The translations under genes and the position numbers were made by a program. The notes under the pieces were generated by a model. The model searched no databases. It worked only from the letters and a program-made list of their open reading frames with translations, and was not told the DNA's origin. From assembly GCF_050389775.1 (NCBI RefSeq), contig NZ_CP177144.1:3968001-4032000 (forward strand): a stretch of 64,000 nt of DNA. The letters are read 5' to 3'. Source of the stretch: Marinibacterium sp050389775. GTDB taxonomy: Bacteria; Pseudomonadota; Alphaproteobacteria; Rhodobacterales; Rhodobacteraceae. This document shows positions 34,127-44,310 of the stretch, in pieces. The first letter of the stretch is position 1. Each line of letters starts with the position of its first letter.

Positions 34127-34735
34127 TCAGGCCAGGATGCGCAGCCCGCCGGGCGTTTCGATCTCGGCGCGCATGCCGGCCGGGCCGGTTTCGAACACCA
34201 CCCGCGGATCGACGAGCCGCGCGGTCAGCAGCGCCTGCAGGTCCCCGGCCTCGGGATGTTGCACGATCAGCCGCCGCAACCGGCAGCCCGACACCGCCAG
34301 CCGTTGCGACGGATGGGCATCGCCCTGCCACTGGATCAGCGCCGGGCAGAGATTGTCAAAGGGCAGACGGCCGTGTTCGGGCACCGACATGCGCCAGCTC
34401 AGGTCGCCCCGGGTCACGGCCATGGCCTGGCCCACCCCCGGAAACTGGGCGATCCGGTCATCCAGGTTGCGCGTGCGGCAGACCCAGTTGGTCAGCCGCG
34501 CCGGCCCCTCGTGGGCATCCAGGTCGAACATCCGCGCCCGGCCGGGCGGCGGGGCCTGGGGGTCGATGGCAATGGTTTCGATATAGACCCCGTCATCGAG
34601 GCCCAGCAGGCGGTTGTGCGTGCCAAAGACCTCGTGCCGCCCGCCGGGCCCGAAGGACACGCCAAGCGCGGCCTCGGCCATGTCGGTGGCATCTTCCAGC
34701 ATCGGGCCGGCAACGACGATATGATCAAGTTCCAT
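34127..34735 (-). CDS. Glyoxalase-like (VOC) protein
   Basis: Protein of 202 aa matching the glyoxalase-like PF13468 type: MELDHIVVAGPMLEDATDMA, LGVSFGPGGRHEVFGTHNRL, GVYIETIAIDP, and NLCPALIQWQGDAHPSQRL. A metal site is plausible (H5 and E52 region) but not certain. The substrate is unknown. No operon partner: the gaps on both sides exceed 150 bp. Confidence 0.78.
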   Translation of the reverse strand: MELDHIVVAGPMLEDATDMAEAALGVSFGPGGRHEVFGTHNRLLGLDDGVYIETIAIDPQAPPPGRARMFDLDAHEGPARLTNWVCRTRNLDDRIAQFPGVGQAMAVTRGDLSWRMSVPEHGRLPFDNLCPALIQWQGDAHPSQRLAVSGCRLRRLIVQHPEAGDLQALLTARLVDPRVVFETGPAGMRAEIETPGGLRILA

Positions 34736-34890
34736 GGTTCAGACTAGCTCATGTTTCCCGGACCTACTGCAACCGAAACATCGCGTCGGGGGCAACGGGC
34801 CATGGCCCTGCGCCGGGTACATGCCGGCGCAGGGCGTGTTTTTCGGGCACGCCCCGCGGTTTCGTGATCACATCTGGCGATACCCGGGGG

Positions 34891-37023
34891 TCAGGCCGCC
34901 CGGGCGTCGCGGATCAGCTTCAGGATGTCCTGCGCCGCCTCGGGGATGTTGGTACCCGGGCCAAAGATCGCCTTGACCCCGTTGTCGTAGAGGAACTGGT
35001 AATCCTGCTGTGGTATCACCCCGCCACAGATCACGATGATGTCCTCGGCCCCGTAGGCTTTCAGCGATTGCACCAGCTGCGGCGCCAGCGTCTTGTGGCC
35101 GGCCGCCTGGCTGGAAATGCCGATGACATGCACGTCGTTGTCCACCGCGTCCTGCGCCGCCTCGTCGGGCGTCTGGAACAGCGGGCCGACATCCACGTCG
35201 AAGCCGATGTCGGCAAAGGCCGTGGCAATGACCTTGGCCCCCCGGTCGTGGCCGTCCTGGCCCATCTTGACCACCAGCATCCGCGGCCGCCGGCCCTCTT
35301 CGGCGGCAAAGCCCTCGACGGCCTTCTGGATGGCCGCAAAGCCCTCGTCGCCCTCGTAGGCCGCGCCGTAGACCCCGGCCAGCGTCTTGACCTCGGCCCG
35401 GTGCCGGCCGAATTCCTTTTCCATCGCCATGCTGATCTCTCCCACAGACGCCCGGGCGCGTGCCGCCTCGACCGCCGCTTCCAACAGGTTGCCGCCTTCC
35501 TTCGCCCGGCGCGTCATCTCGTCCAGCGCTGCCTGGCAGGCCGCCTCGTCACGCGCCGCGCGCATCTTCTCAAGCCGCGCGATCTGGGCGTCGCGCACCT
35601 TGGCGTTGTCGATATCGAGAATGTCGAGCTCGTCTTCCTTCTCCAGCCGGTACTTGTTGACCCCGACGATCACGTCCTCTCCCCGGTCGATCAGCGCCTG
35701 CCGGCGGGCCGCGGTCTCTTCGATCCGCAGCTTGGGCATGCCCGAGGCCACGGCCTTGGTCATGCCGCCCATCTCTTCGACCTCTTCCATCAGCGCCCAG
35801 GCCTTTTCGGCCAGTTCGGCGGTCAGGCTCTCGACGTAATAGGACCCGGCCAGCGGGTCGACGACCTTGGTCACCCCGGTCTCTTCCTGCAGGATCAGCT
35901 GGGTGTTGCGCGCGATCCGGGCCGAGAATTCGGTGGGCAGCGCGATCGCCTCGTCCAGCGCGTTGGTATGCAGCGACTGGGTGCCACCCAGAACGGCCGA
36001 CATCGCCTCGTAGGCCGTGCGGATGACGTTGTTGTAGGGGTCCTGTTCCTGCAGGCTGACCCCGCTGGTCTGGCAATGGGTGCGCAGCATCTTCGACCGG
36101 TCCGACTTGGCCCCGAACTCTGTCATGATGCGGTGCCACAGCAGCCGCGCGGCGCGCAGCTTGGCCGCTTCCATGAAGAAATTCATGCCGATCGCAAAGA
36201 AGAACGACAGCCGGCCGGCGAACTTGTCGACATCCATCCCCGCGTTGATCGCCGTGCGCACGTATTCGCGCCCATCGGCCAGGGTATAGGCCAGCTCCTG
36301 CACCAGGTTCGCCCCGGCTTCCTGCATGTGGTAGCCCGAGATCGAGATCGAGTTGAACTTCGGCATCTCGTTCGAGGTATATTCGATGATGTCCGCGATG
36401 ATCCGCATCGAGGGTTCGGGCGGATAGATATAGGTGTTGCGGACCATGAACTCCTTGAGGATGTCGTTCTGGATGGTCCCGGCCAGGACCGACCGGTCGT
36501 GGCCCTGTTCCTCGCCGGTGACGATGAAGCTGGCCAGCACGGGGATCACCGCGCCGTTCATCGTCATCGAGACCGACACCTTGTCCAGCGGGATGCCGTC
36601 GAACAGGATCTTCATGTCCTCGACACTGTCGATGGCCACGCCGGCCTTGCCGACATCGCCGACAACCCGGGGGTGGTCGCTGTCATAGCCGCGATGGGTG
36701 GCCAGGTCGAAGGCCACCGACACGCCCTGCTGCCCGGCCGCCAGGGCCTTGCGGTAGAAGGCATTCGATTCCTCGGCCGTCGAGAACCCGGCATATTGCC
36801 GGATGGTCCAGGGCCGGCCGGCGTACATCGTGGCCTTGACCCCGCGCAGAAAGGGCGCCTGGCCGGGGATCGTGCCCAGGTGGTCGACCGTCCCCAGGTC
36901 GTCCTCGGTGTAGATCGGCGCAACGTCGATGCCTTCGAGCGTCGACCAGGTCAGATCTTCGACCGTCCGGTTGCGCAGCTCACCTTCGGCGATGCGGCGC
37001 CATTCGTCTTTGCTGGCTGTCAT
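34891..37023 (-). CDS. scpA: Methylmalonyl-CoA mutase
   Basis: Adenosylcobalamin-dependent isomerase of 710 aa, converting (R)-methylmalonyl-CoA to succinyl-CoA, last step of propionyl-CoA assimilation. The N-terminal TIM barrel has TIRQYAGFSTAEESNAFYRK, VAFDLATHRGYDSDHPRV, and ALDEAIALPTEFSARIARNT. The C-terminal B12 domain carries GQDGHDRGAKVIATAF with the axial histidine, and VHVIGISSQAAGH. It shares the minus strand with pccB and pccA 2.6-9 kb upstream. Its start overlaps the 3' end of a sulfotransferase-like gene by 44 bp. Confidence 0.95.
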   Translation of the reverse strand: MTASKDEWRRIAEGELRNRTVEDLTWSTLEGIDVAPIYTEDDLGTVDHLGTIPGQAPFLRGVKATMYAGRPWTIRQYAGFSTAEESNAFYRKALAAGQQGVSVAFDLATHRGYDSDHPRVVGDVGKAGVAIDSVEDMKILFDGIPLDKVSVSMTMNGAVIPVLASFIVTGEEQGHDRSVLAGTIQNDILKEFMVRNTYIYPPEPSMRIIADIIEYTSNEMPKFNSISISGYHMQEAGANLVQELAYTLADGREYVRTAINAGMDVDKFAGRLSFFFAIGMNFFMEAAKLRAARLLWHRIMTEFGAKSDRSKMLRTHCQTSGVSLQEQDPYNNVIRTAYEAMSAVLGGTQSLHTNALDEAIALPTEFSARIARNTQLILQEETGVTKVVDPLAGSYYVESLTAELAEKAWALMEEVEEMGGMTKAVASGMPKLRIEETAARRQALIDRGEDVIVGVNKYRLEKEDELDILDIDNAKVRDAQIARLEKMRAARDEAACQAALDEMTRRAKEGGNLLEAAVEAARARASVGEISMAMEKEFGRHRAEVKTLAGVYGAAYEGDEGFAAIQKAVEGFAAEEGRRPRMLVVKMGQDGHDRGAKVIATAFADIGFDVDVGPLFQTPDEAAQDAVDNDVHVIGISSQAAGHKTLAPQLVQSLKAYGAEDIIVICGGVIPQQDYQFLYDNGVKAIFGPGTNIPEAAQDILKLIRDARAA

Positions 37024-38065
37024 TGGAACGTCCTCTTGTCATGTCGGTCACGGGCGGATTTGGCTCCGCCTCGGTCTTGGTGCTTGGGGGTGCCAGCCCG
37101 GCGGGGCGGGCCGGATCTGTGGCATGGTCAACGTCACGGGCGCGGGTGTTGCCGGTGGCATGATCGGCGCCCGGCGCAAGGCTATCGCCGGTGCCATGGG
37201 CCGCCTGTCGGGCCGGGCCCGGCGCGGCATAGGCCATCGTCTCGGCCAGCCCGTCGGCTCCGGCGGCCAGCCAGAACAGGTCATCCTGGTAGGTCTCGCG
37301 CAGCGCCGCGGCCTGGGCCGGGTCAAACGGGTGCCAGCGGCCCTCGCCCTCGGGCAGCAGCGCGCCGCTCTGCGGCCCCTCACCGGCCAACCGGCGCAGG
37401 GCCGCCAGGCCGGGCGTGCGGTTCAGCCACAGGTCGGCATCGTCGCGCGGAGCCGGCCGGCCCAGGATCTCGGCCAGCAGGGCATCGGGCCGCCCGCCAA
37501 GTGTTTCGAACGGCGCCACGCGGATGCGCGCATCGGGCATGGCACAGGCCACATCGGCAATCACGTCGCGCCAACTGCGCGGCGCGGTGACCAGCCGGTC
37601 CAGCCGGTCGGCATCGGGCAACGGCTGGCCCCGGGTCAGGCCATACCCCAGGGCGGAGCTCCAGTAATGGTCGAGGCTGCGGATCGTCAGCACCACCTGG
37701 TCGACCTTGCCGCCAAAGGCGATATGCACCCGGGTCAGCCGCTCGCCGATACCGGGATAAAGCCCCCCGGCCCGCAGGTTGTCGCAGACCGAGCCCGACA
37801 TGTTCTCGTCGCTGACCAGCAGCACCGCGCGCCCGCGGTCCCGGCTGCGCGCGATGTTCAGAGCGATCCGCCCGGTGGCCCGGCGAAACCGCGCGCCCGA
37901 CCCGGCGCCCTGGCCGTGGATGCCATGGAACAGCCCGTTGCGCGTGCGCCGTGGCCCCCAGAAGGCCAGGCCCTGATCGGCCAGCATGTCGCTCCGCTCG
38001 CGCAGGTAGGTCTGGAACGTCGTGGTCCCGGTGCGATGCACGCCGATATGCAGGATGACATCCAT
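36980..38065 (-). CDS. Sulfotransferase-like protein
   Basis: Protein of about 361 aa with an N-terminal PAPS-loop-like motif (ILHIGVHRTGTTTFQTYLRE, residues 4-23) and a possible 3'-phosphate site in VVLTIRSLDHYWSSALGYGL. The body has no other recognised domain. The last roughly 70 residues are low-complexity (repeated DHAT, Pro/Ala/Gly), probably disordered. Acceptor substrate unknown. ATG 38065 (MDVILHIG) is chosen; a start at 38131 adds 22 residues. It overlaps the mutase gene by 44 bp, so the tail and the mutase start are encoded in the same DNA. Confidence 0.65.
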   Translation of the reverse strand: MDVILHIGVHRTGTTTFQTYLRERSDMLADQGLAFWGPRRTRNGLFHGIHGQGAGSGARFRRATGRIALNIARSRDRGRAVLLVSDENMSGSVCDNLRAGGLYPGIGERLTRVHIAFGGKVDQVVLTIRSLDHYWSSALGYGLTRGQPLPDADRLDRLVTAPRSWRDVIADVACAMPDARIRVAPFETLGGRPDALLAEILGRPAPRDDADLWLNRTPGLAALRRLAGEGPQSGALLPEGEGRWHPFDPAQAAALRETYQDDLFWLAAGADGLAETMAYAAPGPARQAAHGTGDSLAPGADHATGNTRARDVDHATDPARPAGLAPPSTKTEAEPNPPVTDMTRGRSNDSQQRRMAPHRRR

Positions 38066-38230
38066 GAGGCGGCGGCTCCACTCCGCGACGACCGCCCCCA
38101 ACGGCCCGAATCCAAGGGTCGCCGCCATCATCGCGCCCCACCTCTGAGCAAGCCCTTAATGTTAAAATTTTCGCGGGCGGCGGCATCGTGACTTGTCGTT
38201 TCCGCCCGCGCGCCGTCTATAGTCGGAACC

Positions 38231-38722
38231 ATGACCAGACTGATCGCCATCGCGCTTGCCGCGACGCTTGCCGCCCCTGTCGCCGCCCCTCCTGCCCGGG
38301 CTGCCGACGACCCGGAGATCCTGGCGCAGGCGCTGGTGCCCGGAACCATCACCGAGGCCGGCACGCTGGCGCTGGAGTCCTTCCTCTGGCAGGCCCGGCC
38401 GGTCGTTGTCTTTGCCGACACCCCGGCCGACCCGCGGTTCCAGCAGCAGCTCGACATGATCACGGCCGAGATCGACCGGCTGGCCGAGCGCGACGTGGTG
38501 ATCCTGACCGATGTCGATCCCGCCGCCGCCGGCCCGATCCGCGCCAAGCTGCGCCCGCGCGGTTTCCAGGTCGTGCTGATCGGCAAGGACGGTGTTGTCG
38601 ACCTGCGCAAGCCCTTCCCGTATTCCGTGCGCGAGATCACCCGCATCATCGACAAGACCCCCCTGCGCCAGCAGGAGGTCCGCGACCGGCGTGCCCAGCC
38701 CGGGACCGGCGCCGCCGATTGA
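38231..38722 (+). CDS. Secreted DUF4174 protein
   Basis: Product of 163 aa with signal peptide (MTRLIAIALAATLAAPVAAP) and a DUF4174 domain: LESFLWQARPVVVFADTPAD, QLDMITAEIDRLAERDVVIL, GFQVVLIGKDGVVDLRKPFP. This looks like a thioredoxin-like fold without the CxxC. Function unknown; a periplasmic location is inferred. It is divergent from the sulfotransferase-like gene across a 165-bp gap and convergent with a lipoprotein gene. Confidence 0.8.
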   Translation: MTRLIAIALAATLAAPVAAPPARAADDPEILAQALVPGTITEAGTLALESFLWQARPVVVFADTPADPRFQQQLDMITAEIDRLAERDVVILTDVDPAAAGPIRAKLRPRGFQVVLIGKDGVVDLRKPFPYSVREITRIIDKTPLRQQEVRDRRAQPGTGAAD

Positions 38723-38813
38723 GCCATCTGGACGGCGTGGCCGGGGGCCACTTGTGACCGGATCACATGGCCCCGCAACGCCCAACCGGCATGATCCGAC
38801 CGCGGTACCCGGT

Positions 38814-39308
38814 CTAGACATTCCCCCGCAGGAAGAAGGCCAGCGGCATGTCGGCCTGCAGATGCACCACCGTCACCGCATTGCCCACGGGATCGTAGAC
38901 CATCAACGCCTCTTCCGAGGTGATCGCCAGGTAAAACGCCCAGCCCGCCCGCTCGGACAGGCAGCGCTGCGCCGGCCCGACGCCGTTCGACAGGATGCCC
39001 AGCCCCTGGTCCAGGCTGGCGGCCATGATCTGTTCCGACACCACCGTCGGGCTGGCATCGAACAGCTCCAGCGCCACGGCCCGCCCGGCCCGCAGGTAAT
39101 GCACCGCCACCTCGACCGAGGTCGCCCGGCTGATCCCCTCGCCGATGGCGGTGTCGTCCAGCAGGAACACCGCGCCCGTGCAGGTCCCGCGCGAGGTGAA
39201 TTCCAGCGTTGGCCCCAGGTTCAGCCAGGCCGACAATTCCCCGCGCAGGCTGTCCTCGCGATCCAGCCGGCAGCCGGCCAGCACCAGTCCGGCCAGCACC
39301 GCGCCCAT
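38814..39308 (-). CDS. Lipoprotein of unknown function
   Basis: Product of 164 aa. The start at 39308 gives a short signal peptide with lipobox LAGC (MGAVLAGLVLAGC), Cys13. The mature part, containing LNLGPTLEFTSRGTCTGAVF, GEGISRATSVEVAVHYLRAG, and YDPVGNAVTVVHLQADMPL, is not a family I can name. The frame stays open to 39461, but that extension is built from a tandem repeat (Trp-Pro-Val periodicity) and would bury the lipobox, so I exclude it. Confidence 0.65.
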   Translation of the reverse strand: MGAVLAGLVLAGCRLDREDSLRGELSAWLNLGPTLEFTSRGTCTGAVFLLDDTAIGEGISRATSVEVAVHYLRAGRAVALELFDASPTVVSEQIMAASLDQGLGILSNGVGPAQRCLSERAGWAFYLAITSEEALMVYDPVGNAVTVVHLQADMPLAFFLRGNV

Positions 39309-39335
39309 CGCCCGCCGGAGCACCGCCCAGATCGC

Positions 39336-39419
39336 AAGCCAACTCACAGACCGGCACACGGGCCAACTCACGGGCCAATTCACAGGCCAGCCCGCCAGCC
39401 AATTCGCAGGCCAACGCAC
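39336..39419. repeat. Seven degenerate 12-bp tandem repeats downstream of pccA
   Basis: Units such as GGGCCAACTCAC (39360-39371), GGGCCAATTCAC (39372-39383) and AGGCCAACGCAC (39408-39419). The unit differs by one base deletion from the 13-bp unit at 2456-2494, possibly by chance. It lies in the 288-bp gap between pccA and the lipoprotein gene, otherwise featureless. Confidence 0.75.
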
Positions 39420-39596
39420 CGCCCTGCCGGCCCGCCCAAATCTCCGTCGCCCGCGCTGCATGGCGCGCCCTGCCCTTCATCCGCCTCTTGTCGCCCGCAA
39501 GCCTAGGCCACAAGGATGAACAGCCGGTTTCCACGACCGCGTTCCACGGGCCGCCCGTCGCGCAGGCCCTGCGCGGGATATGAGCGGCCCGGTGGA

Positions 39597-41618
<2,022 letters not shown>

Positions 41619-41738
41619 GTCTGGTCCTTCGATTTCGAGGAGATCAAACGCAAGACACCGCCCCGGCCGGATCTGGCCAGGGCGGTGTCACGCATGCTGT
41701 CGGGGCGCCCGGTCAGGGGCGCGAAGGCAAGGGCAGGA

Positions 41739-41957
41739 TCAGTTGCACTTGCCCGGGTTGGCTTCGCAATAGATGACGTTTGCGCCCGCACCCACGGCTG
41801 CCGTGGCAACCGGGTTGGCGCCCACGACGGCACCGCCGAGCGCGCCGGCACTGCCGCCCAGCAGGGCCTGCTGGCCGGTGGTTTCGCCGCATGCCGCGAC
41901 GGCGCCACACAGGGCGAGAGTTGCAAGAACCGGTTTGATTGCCATTTTGACGGCCAT
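41739..41957 (-). CDS. Small glycine-zipper lipoprotein
   Basis: Product of 72 aa: signal peptide with lipobox AVAAC (Cys23), then a Gly/Ala-rich stretch GGSAGALGGAVVGANPVATA that reads as a glycine-zipper, and a C-terminal IYCEANPGKCN with two cysteines. Such small proteins resemble outer-membrane glycine-zipper lipoproteins; function unknown. It lies 120 bp upstream of pccA on the same strand. Confidence 0.75.
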   Translation of the reverse strand: MAVKMAIKPVLATLALCGAVAACGETTGQQALLGGSAGALGGAVVGANPVATAAVGAGANVIYCEANPGKCN

Positions 41958-42087
41958 GGAGATATTCCTTCTGTCTGCTTCGCGTCACCAACGCGTCGCA
42001 TGACATAGGGTTCCATCGCCCCGCCTGACCATACGCGGGGTTCCGCCGCACGGCGGACATCCGCTCTTGCAAACCCCGCCGGCCGCA

Positions 42088-42459
42088 TCACTCCCAGGCC
42101 CCCGCTTCGAAAGCCTCGGGAAAGGACACCCGCGCGACGGTCTCGTCGATGCGCAGCAGCGCGTCATAGCTTTCGGGATCAAAGGGATCCTCTGCCGCCA
42201 GCACCTCGCGCCCGAAGAGCCAGCTCAGCCGGCCGGCATCCAGGTTGCCCCGCTCGAACGGCGCATCGCCGAACTGGGCCCAGAGCGCGGCCATGAAGGC
42301 CGCATCGGCCCGCTTGTCGGCCGGCTTGCGGTCGCGGAACCGCTCGCGCGCGACCAGCCGGGTCACGCCCTTGGGGTTGGCCCGGCGCAGGGTGAACTGG
42401 TAATCGGTGCCCGGCATCCGGCCGGGAAATCCGCGGTGCTTCAGCATGCCGGCCACCAT
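42088..42459 (-). CDS. Conserved hypothetical protein
   Basis: Family not recognised. Product of 123 aa (or 119 if the Met at 42447 is the start), soluble, Arg-rich N-terminal half (TLRRANPKGVTRLVARERFR) and an acidic C-terminal half (AEDPFDPESYDALLRIDETV). No signal peptide. It lies between two small lipoprotein genes on the same strand. A degenerate 12-bp repeat (42469-42516) precedes it. Confidence 0.6.
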   Translation of the reverse strand: MVAGMLKHRGFPGRMPGTDYQFTLRRANPKGVTRLVARERFRDRKPADKRADAAFMAALWAQFGDAPFERGNLDAGRLSWLFGREVLAAEDPFDPESYDALLRIDETVARVSFPEAFEAGAWE

Positions 42460-42585
42460 GGGCCGGGACGGCTCCCGGATCGGGCTGCGGATCGGATCGC
42501 GGGTCGCATCGCTGCATGGGCGACGGCCCCGCGCGGGGATGCGGTGCGGGCAGGCCCCGTGGCCCGCCCGCCCGCCAGTGCGGTC

Positions 42586-42729
42586 TTACTTGTACTTGCC
42601 GGTATAGACCGGTTCGGTCGAGATCGGCTCGGGCTCGATGACCACGAATTCCTCGGGTTCGTTGCTGGCGCAGGCTGCGACAGCGCCGATGAAGCCGGCC
42701 AGGGCCAGCAGCTTGATGGATTTGAACAT
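42586..42729 (-). CDS. 47-aa lipoprotein
   Basis: Very short gene read directly from the reverse strand: MFKSIKLLALAGFIGAVAAC, then ASNEPEEFVVIEPEPISTEP and VYTGKYK, stop. Lipobox VAAC places Cys20 as the lipidated residue; the mature peptide is 28 residues, Glu/Pro-rich with a basic C-terminus (TGKYK). Similar mini-lipoproteins are, as I recall, common and unnamed in Rhodobacterales. An AGGCATG context lies at the start; AGGAGCAAGG upstream is a good RBS. Confidence 0.8.
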   Translation of the reverse strand: MFKSIKLLALAGFIGAVAACASNEPEEFVVIEPEPISTEPVYTGKYK

Positions 42730-42943
42730 GCCTTGCTCCTGCTCTTGTTGCTCGACGGCGCGGTCCGCGCCATTCGGGCCGGCCGCGCCATGTCGACTTG
42801 GGCCGCCTGGTTGCGGCCTTGGGCCAATCTAGCGCAGAACGCGGCGGAAATATACGCAATCGCCCGCGCGGGGCGCGGCTGTGACGGGAATGCCGCAAAG
42901 GCCGTCCCCTCCGCAAAACGTTGCGCAAGATATTGTGGATGCA

Positions 42944-43660
42944 TCAGAATGCCTCCCAGATGCAGGTGCCATCCCGGTAGGTATAGGCTTCGAAATACTG
43001 GGTGGCCTCCGGCGCTTTCGTGCCGAATGCCACCGGGCGATCGGACAGCGACACGACGATGCGTGCCGGCTGGATCCGGTGGTGCGACAGGTAAGGCACC
43101 GCGACGGCGCTGCAAAGGTGATCCATGGCATCGGCCGCCGCATCGGGGCCGATATCCTGGCCCAGCTCGGGGGCCACGAAGCGAAACCGCGCCCAGAGCG
43201 CGCCCGGCGCCTCGTCGAGCAGCACGTCGACCAGCGCCACCTCGTGGCCCGACGGCACGTCGACCGGCACCGGATCGGCCTTTGCGAGGCCGGCCGACAG
43301 GGCCGGAAGAGCCAGCCCGGCCAGCACCACCCCCGCCCAGCGGCACCACCGGGCCCGCCGCGCCGGGTCCTCCAGCATCTCGCCGATCCGCGCTTCGGTC
43401 ACCGCCCGCGGGCAGGCCCCGTCGACCGCCCCCCCGGCCGTCACCTCGACCCCGTCGTCCAGGTCGCGCACCTCGACCACCGGCGAAAACCCCCGCAGGT
43501 CCTTCAGCACGCGCCACAGGTCCTGGCGCACCTGCAGGGCCAGCCGTTCCTTGCGCATCTTCGGCAGCACCGTCCGCGCCGCCACGTCAAAGCGCACCGG
43601 CAGCCGCCGGGCCAGGACGTGGCGCCCGGGCGCCGTCACCACGTGCCAGCGGTCACGCAT
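42944..43660 (-). CDS. Fusion of a small cytoplasmic domain with a DUF6497 periplasmic domain
   Basis: Product of 238 aa. Residues 1-107 form a compact domain (RWHVVTAPGRHVLARRLPVR, VRQDLWRVLKDLRGFSPVVE) like a stand-alone small protein. A hydrophobic stretch then follows (WAGVVLAGLALPALSAGLA) that looks like a former signal peptide. After it comes a DUF6497 domain (VDVPSGHEVALVDVLLDEAP, LWARFRFVAPELG, YRDGTCIWEAF). As one chain it would be an inner-membrane protein with domains on both sides. Alternatively an internal GTG within the VVLAG segment starts a separate secreted protein. The ATG overlaps the ridA stop by 8 bp. Confidence 0.7.
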   Translation of the reverse strand: MRDRWHVVTAPGRHVLARRLPVRFDVAARTVLPKMRKERLALQVRQDLWRVLKDLRGFSPVVEVRDLDDGVEVTAGGAVDGACPRAVTEARIGEMLEDPARRARWCRWAGVVLAGLALPALSAGLAKADPVPVDVPSGHEVALVDVLLDEAPGALWARFRFVAPELGQDIGPDAAADAMDHLCSAVAVPYLSHHRIQPARIVVSLSDRPVAFGTKAPEATQYFEAYTYRDGTCIWEAF

Positions 43661-44054
43661 CGGGCCGCCTCGCCACGCAATCGACCTCGACCAGCGCGCC
43701 CACGGCCAGGGCCGTCACGCCCACCGTCGTCCGCGCCGGCCGCCGGTCGGCCGGGAAATAGCCCTGGTAGATCTCGTTGAACACGTCGTAATCCCGTTCG
43801 AATTCGGTCAGGTAGCCCCGGCATTGCACCACGTGCTCCAGCCCCAGCCCGACACCCTGCAGCACGATGCGCAGGTTCTCCATCACCGCCCGCGTCTGCG
43901 CCGCGATCCCCTTGGGCAGCGGCGCGTCCGGCGCCTGCGGATCGGTCGGCATCTGGCCGGTCAGGATCACCCAGCCATCCGTTTCCACCGCATGGCTGAA
44001 CGGCGCCACCGGGCGCGGCCCTCCGGCGATCATGTGAAATTTCGGCTCGGCCAT
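43653..44054 (-). CDS. RidA-family enamine/imine deaminase or relative
   Basis: RidA/YjgF superfamily protein of 133 aa: PVAPFSHAVETDGWVILTGQ, TRAVMENLRIVLQGVGLGLE, and the C-terminal ARTTVGVTALAVGALVEVDC. The position of the substrate arginine in RidA proper is occupied here by CRGYLTEF and PARTTVG segments, so it may be a non-canonical subgroup. ATG 44054 follows AGGAGG at 9 nt; the longer in-frame opening is not conserved. It is coupled to the DUF6497 fusion gene. Confidence 0.82.
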   Translation of the reverse strand: MAEPKFHMIAGGPRPVAPFSHAVETDGWVILTGQMPTDPQAPDAPLPKGIAAQTRAVMENLRIVLQGVGLGLEHVVQCRGYLTEFERDYDVFNEIYQGYFPADRRPARTTVGVTALAVGALVEVDCVARRPDA

Positions 44055-44310
44055 CTGCTGATCCTCCTGCGGGCCCTGCCCCGCCTGCGCCCCGGTTTGC
44101 CCCCGGTTCACCCCGGCGTCTGCCCGCGTACCGCCGCTTGCGCCTGGCGACCCTCTCGGGCCTTTCATCACCCCGGCCAGTCCCCCCGGTCGCCCCAGCG
44201 CCCCTGACGCTGCAGACCACCCTTGTCATCCTCCCGGGCAGCGGGGCCGGCCGCGCGGCCCGGATTGGCCGGGCCAGCCCCGCTCTTCTCCTCCCCGGAG
44301 ACCTGTCCCG

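Noticed and set aside
33610..37590. 1326-codon open frame on the plus strand
   Set aside because: Antisense to the glyoxalase-like gene, the mutase and the sulfotransferase-like gene; composition Pro/Arg/Ala noise.
39309..39461. N-terminal Trp/Pro-rich extension of the lipoprotein at 38814-39308
   Set aside because: It is the translation of the 12-bp repeat and would place the lipobox 60 residues in; the internal ATG gives a proper lipoprotein signal.
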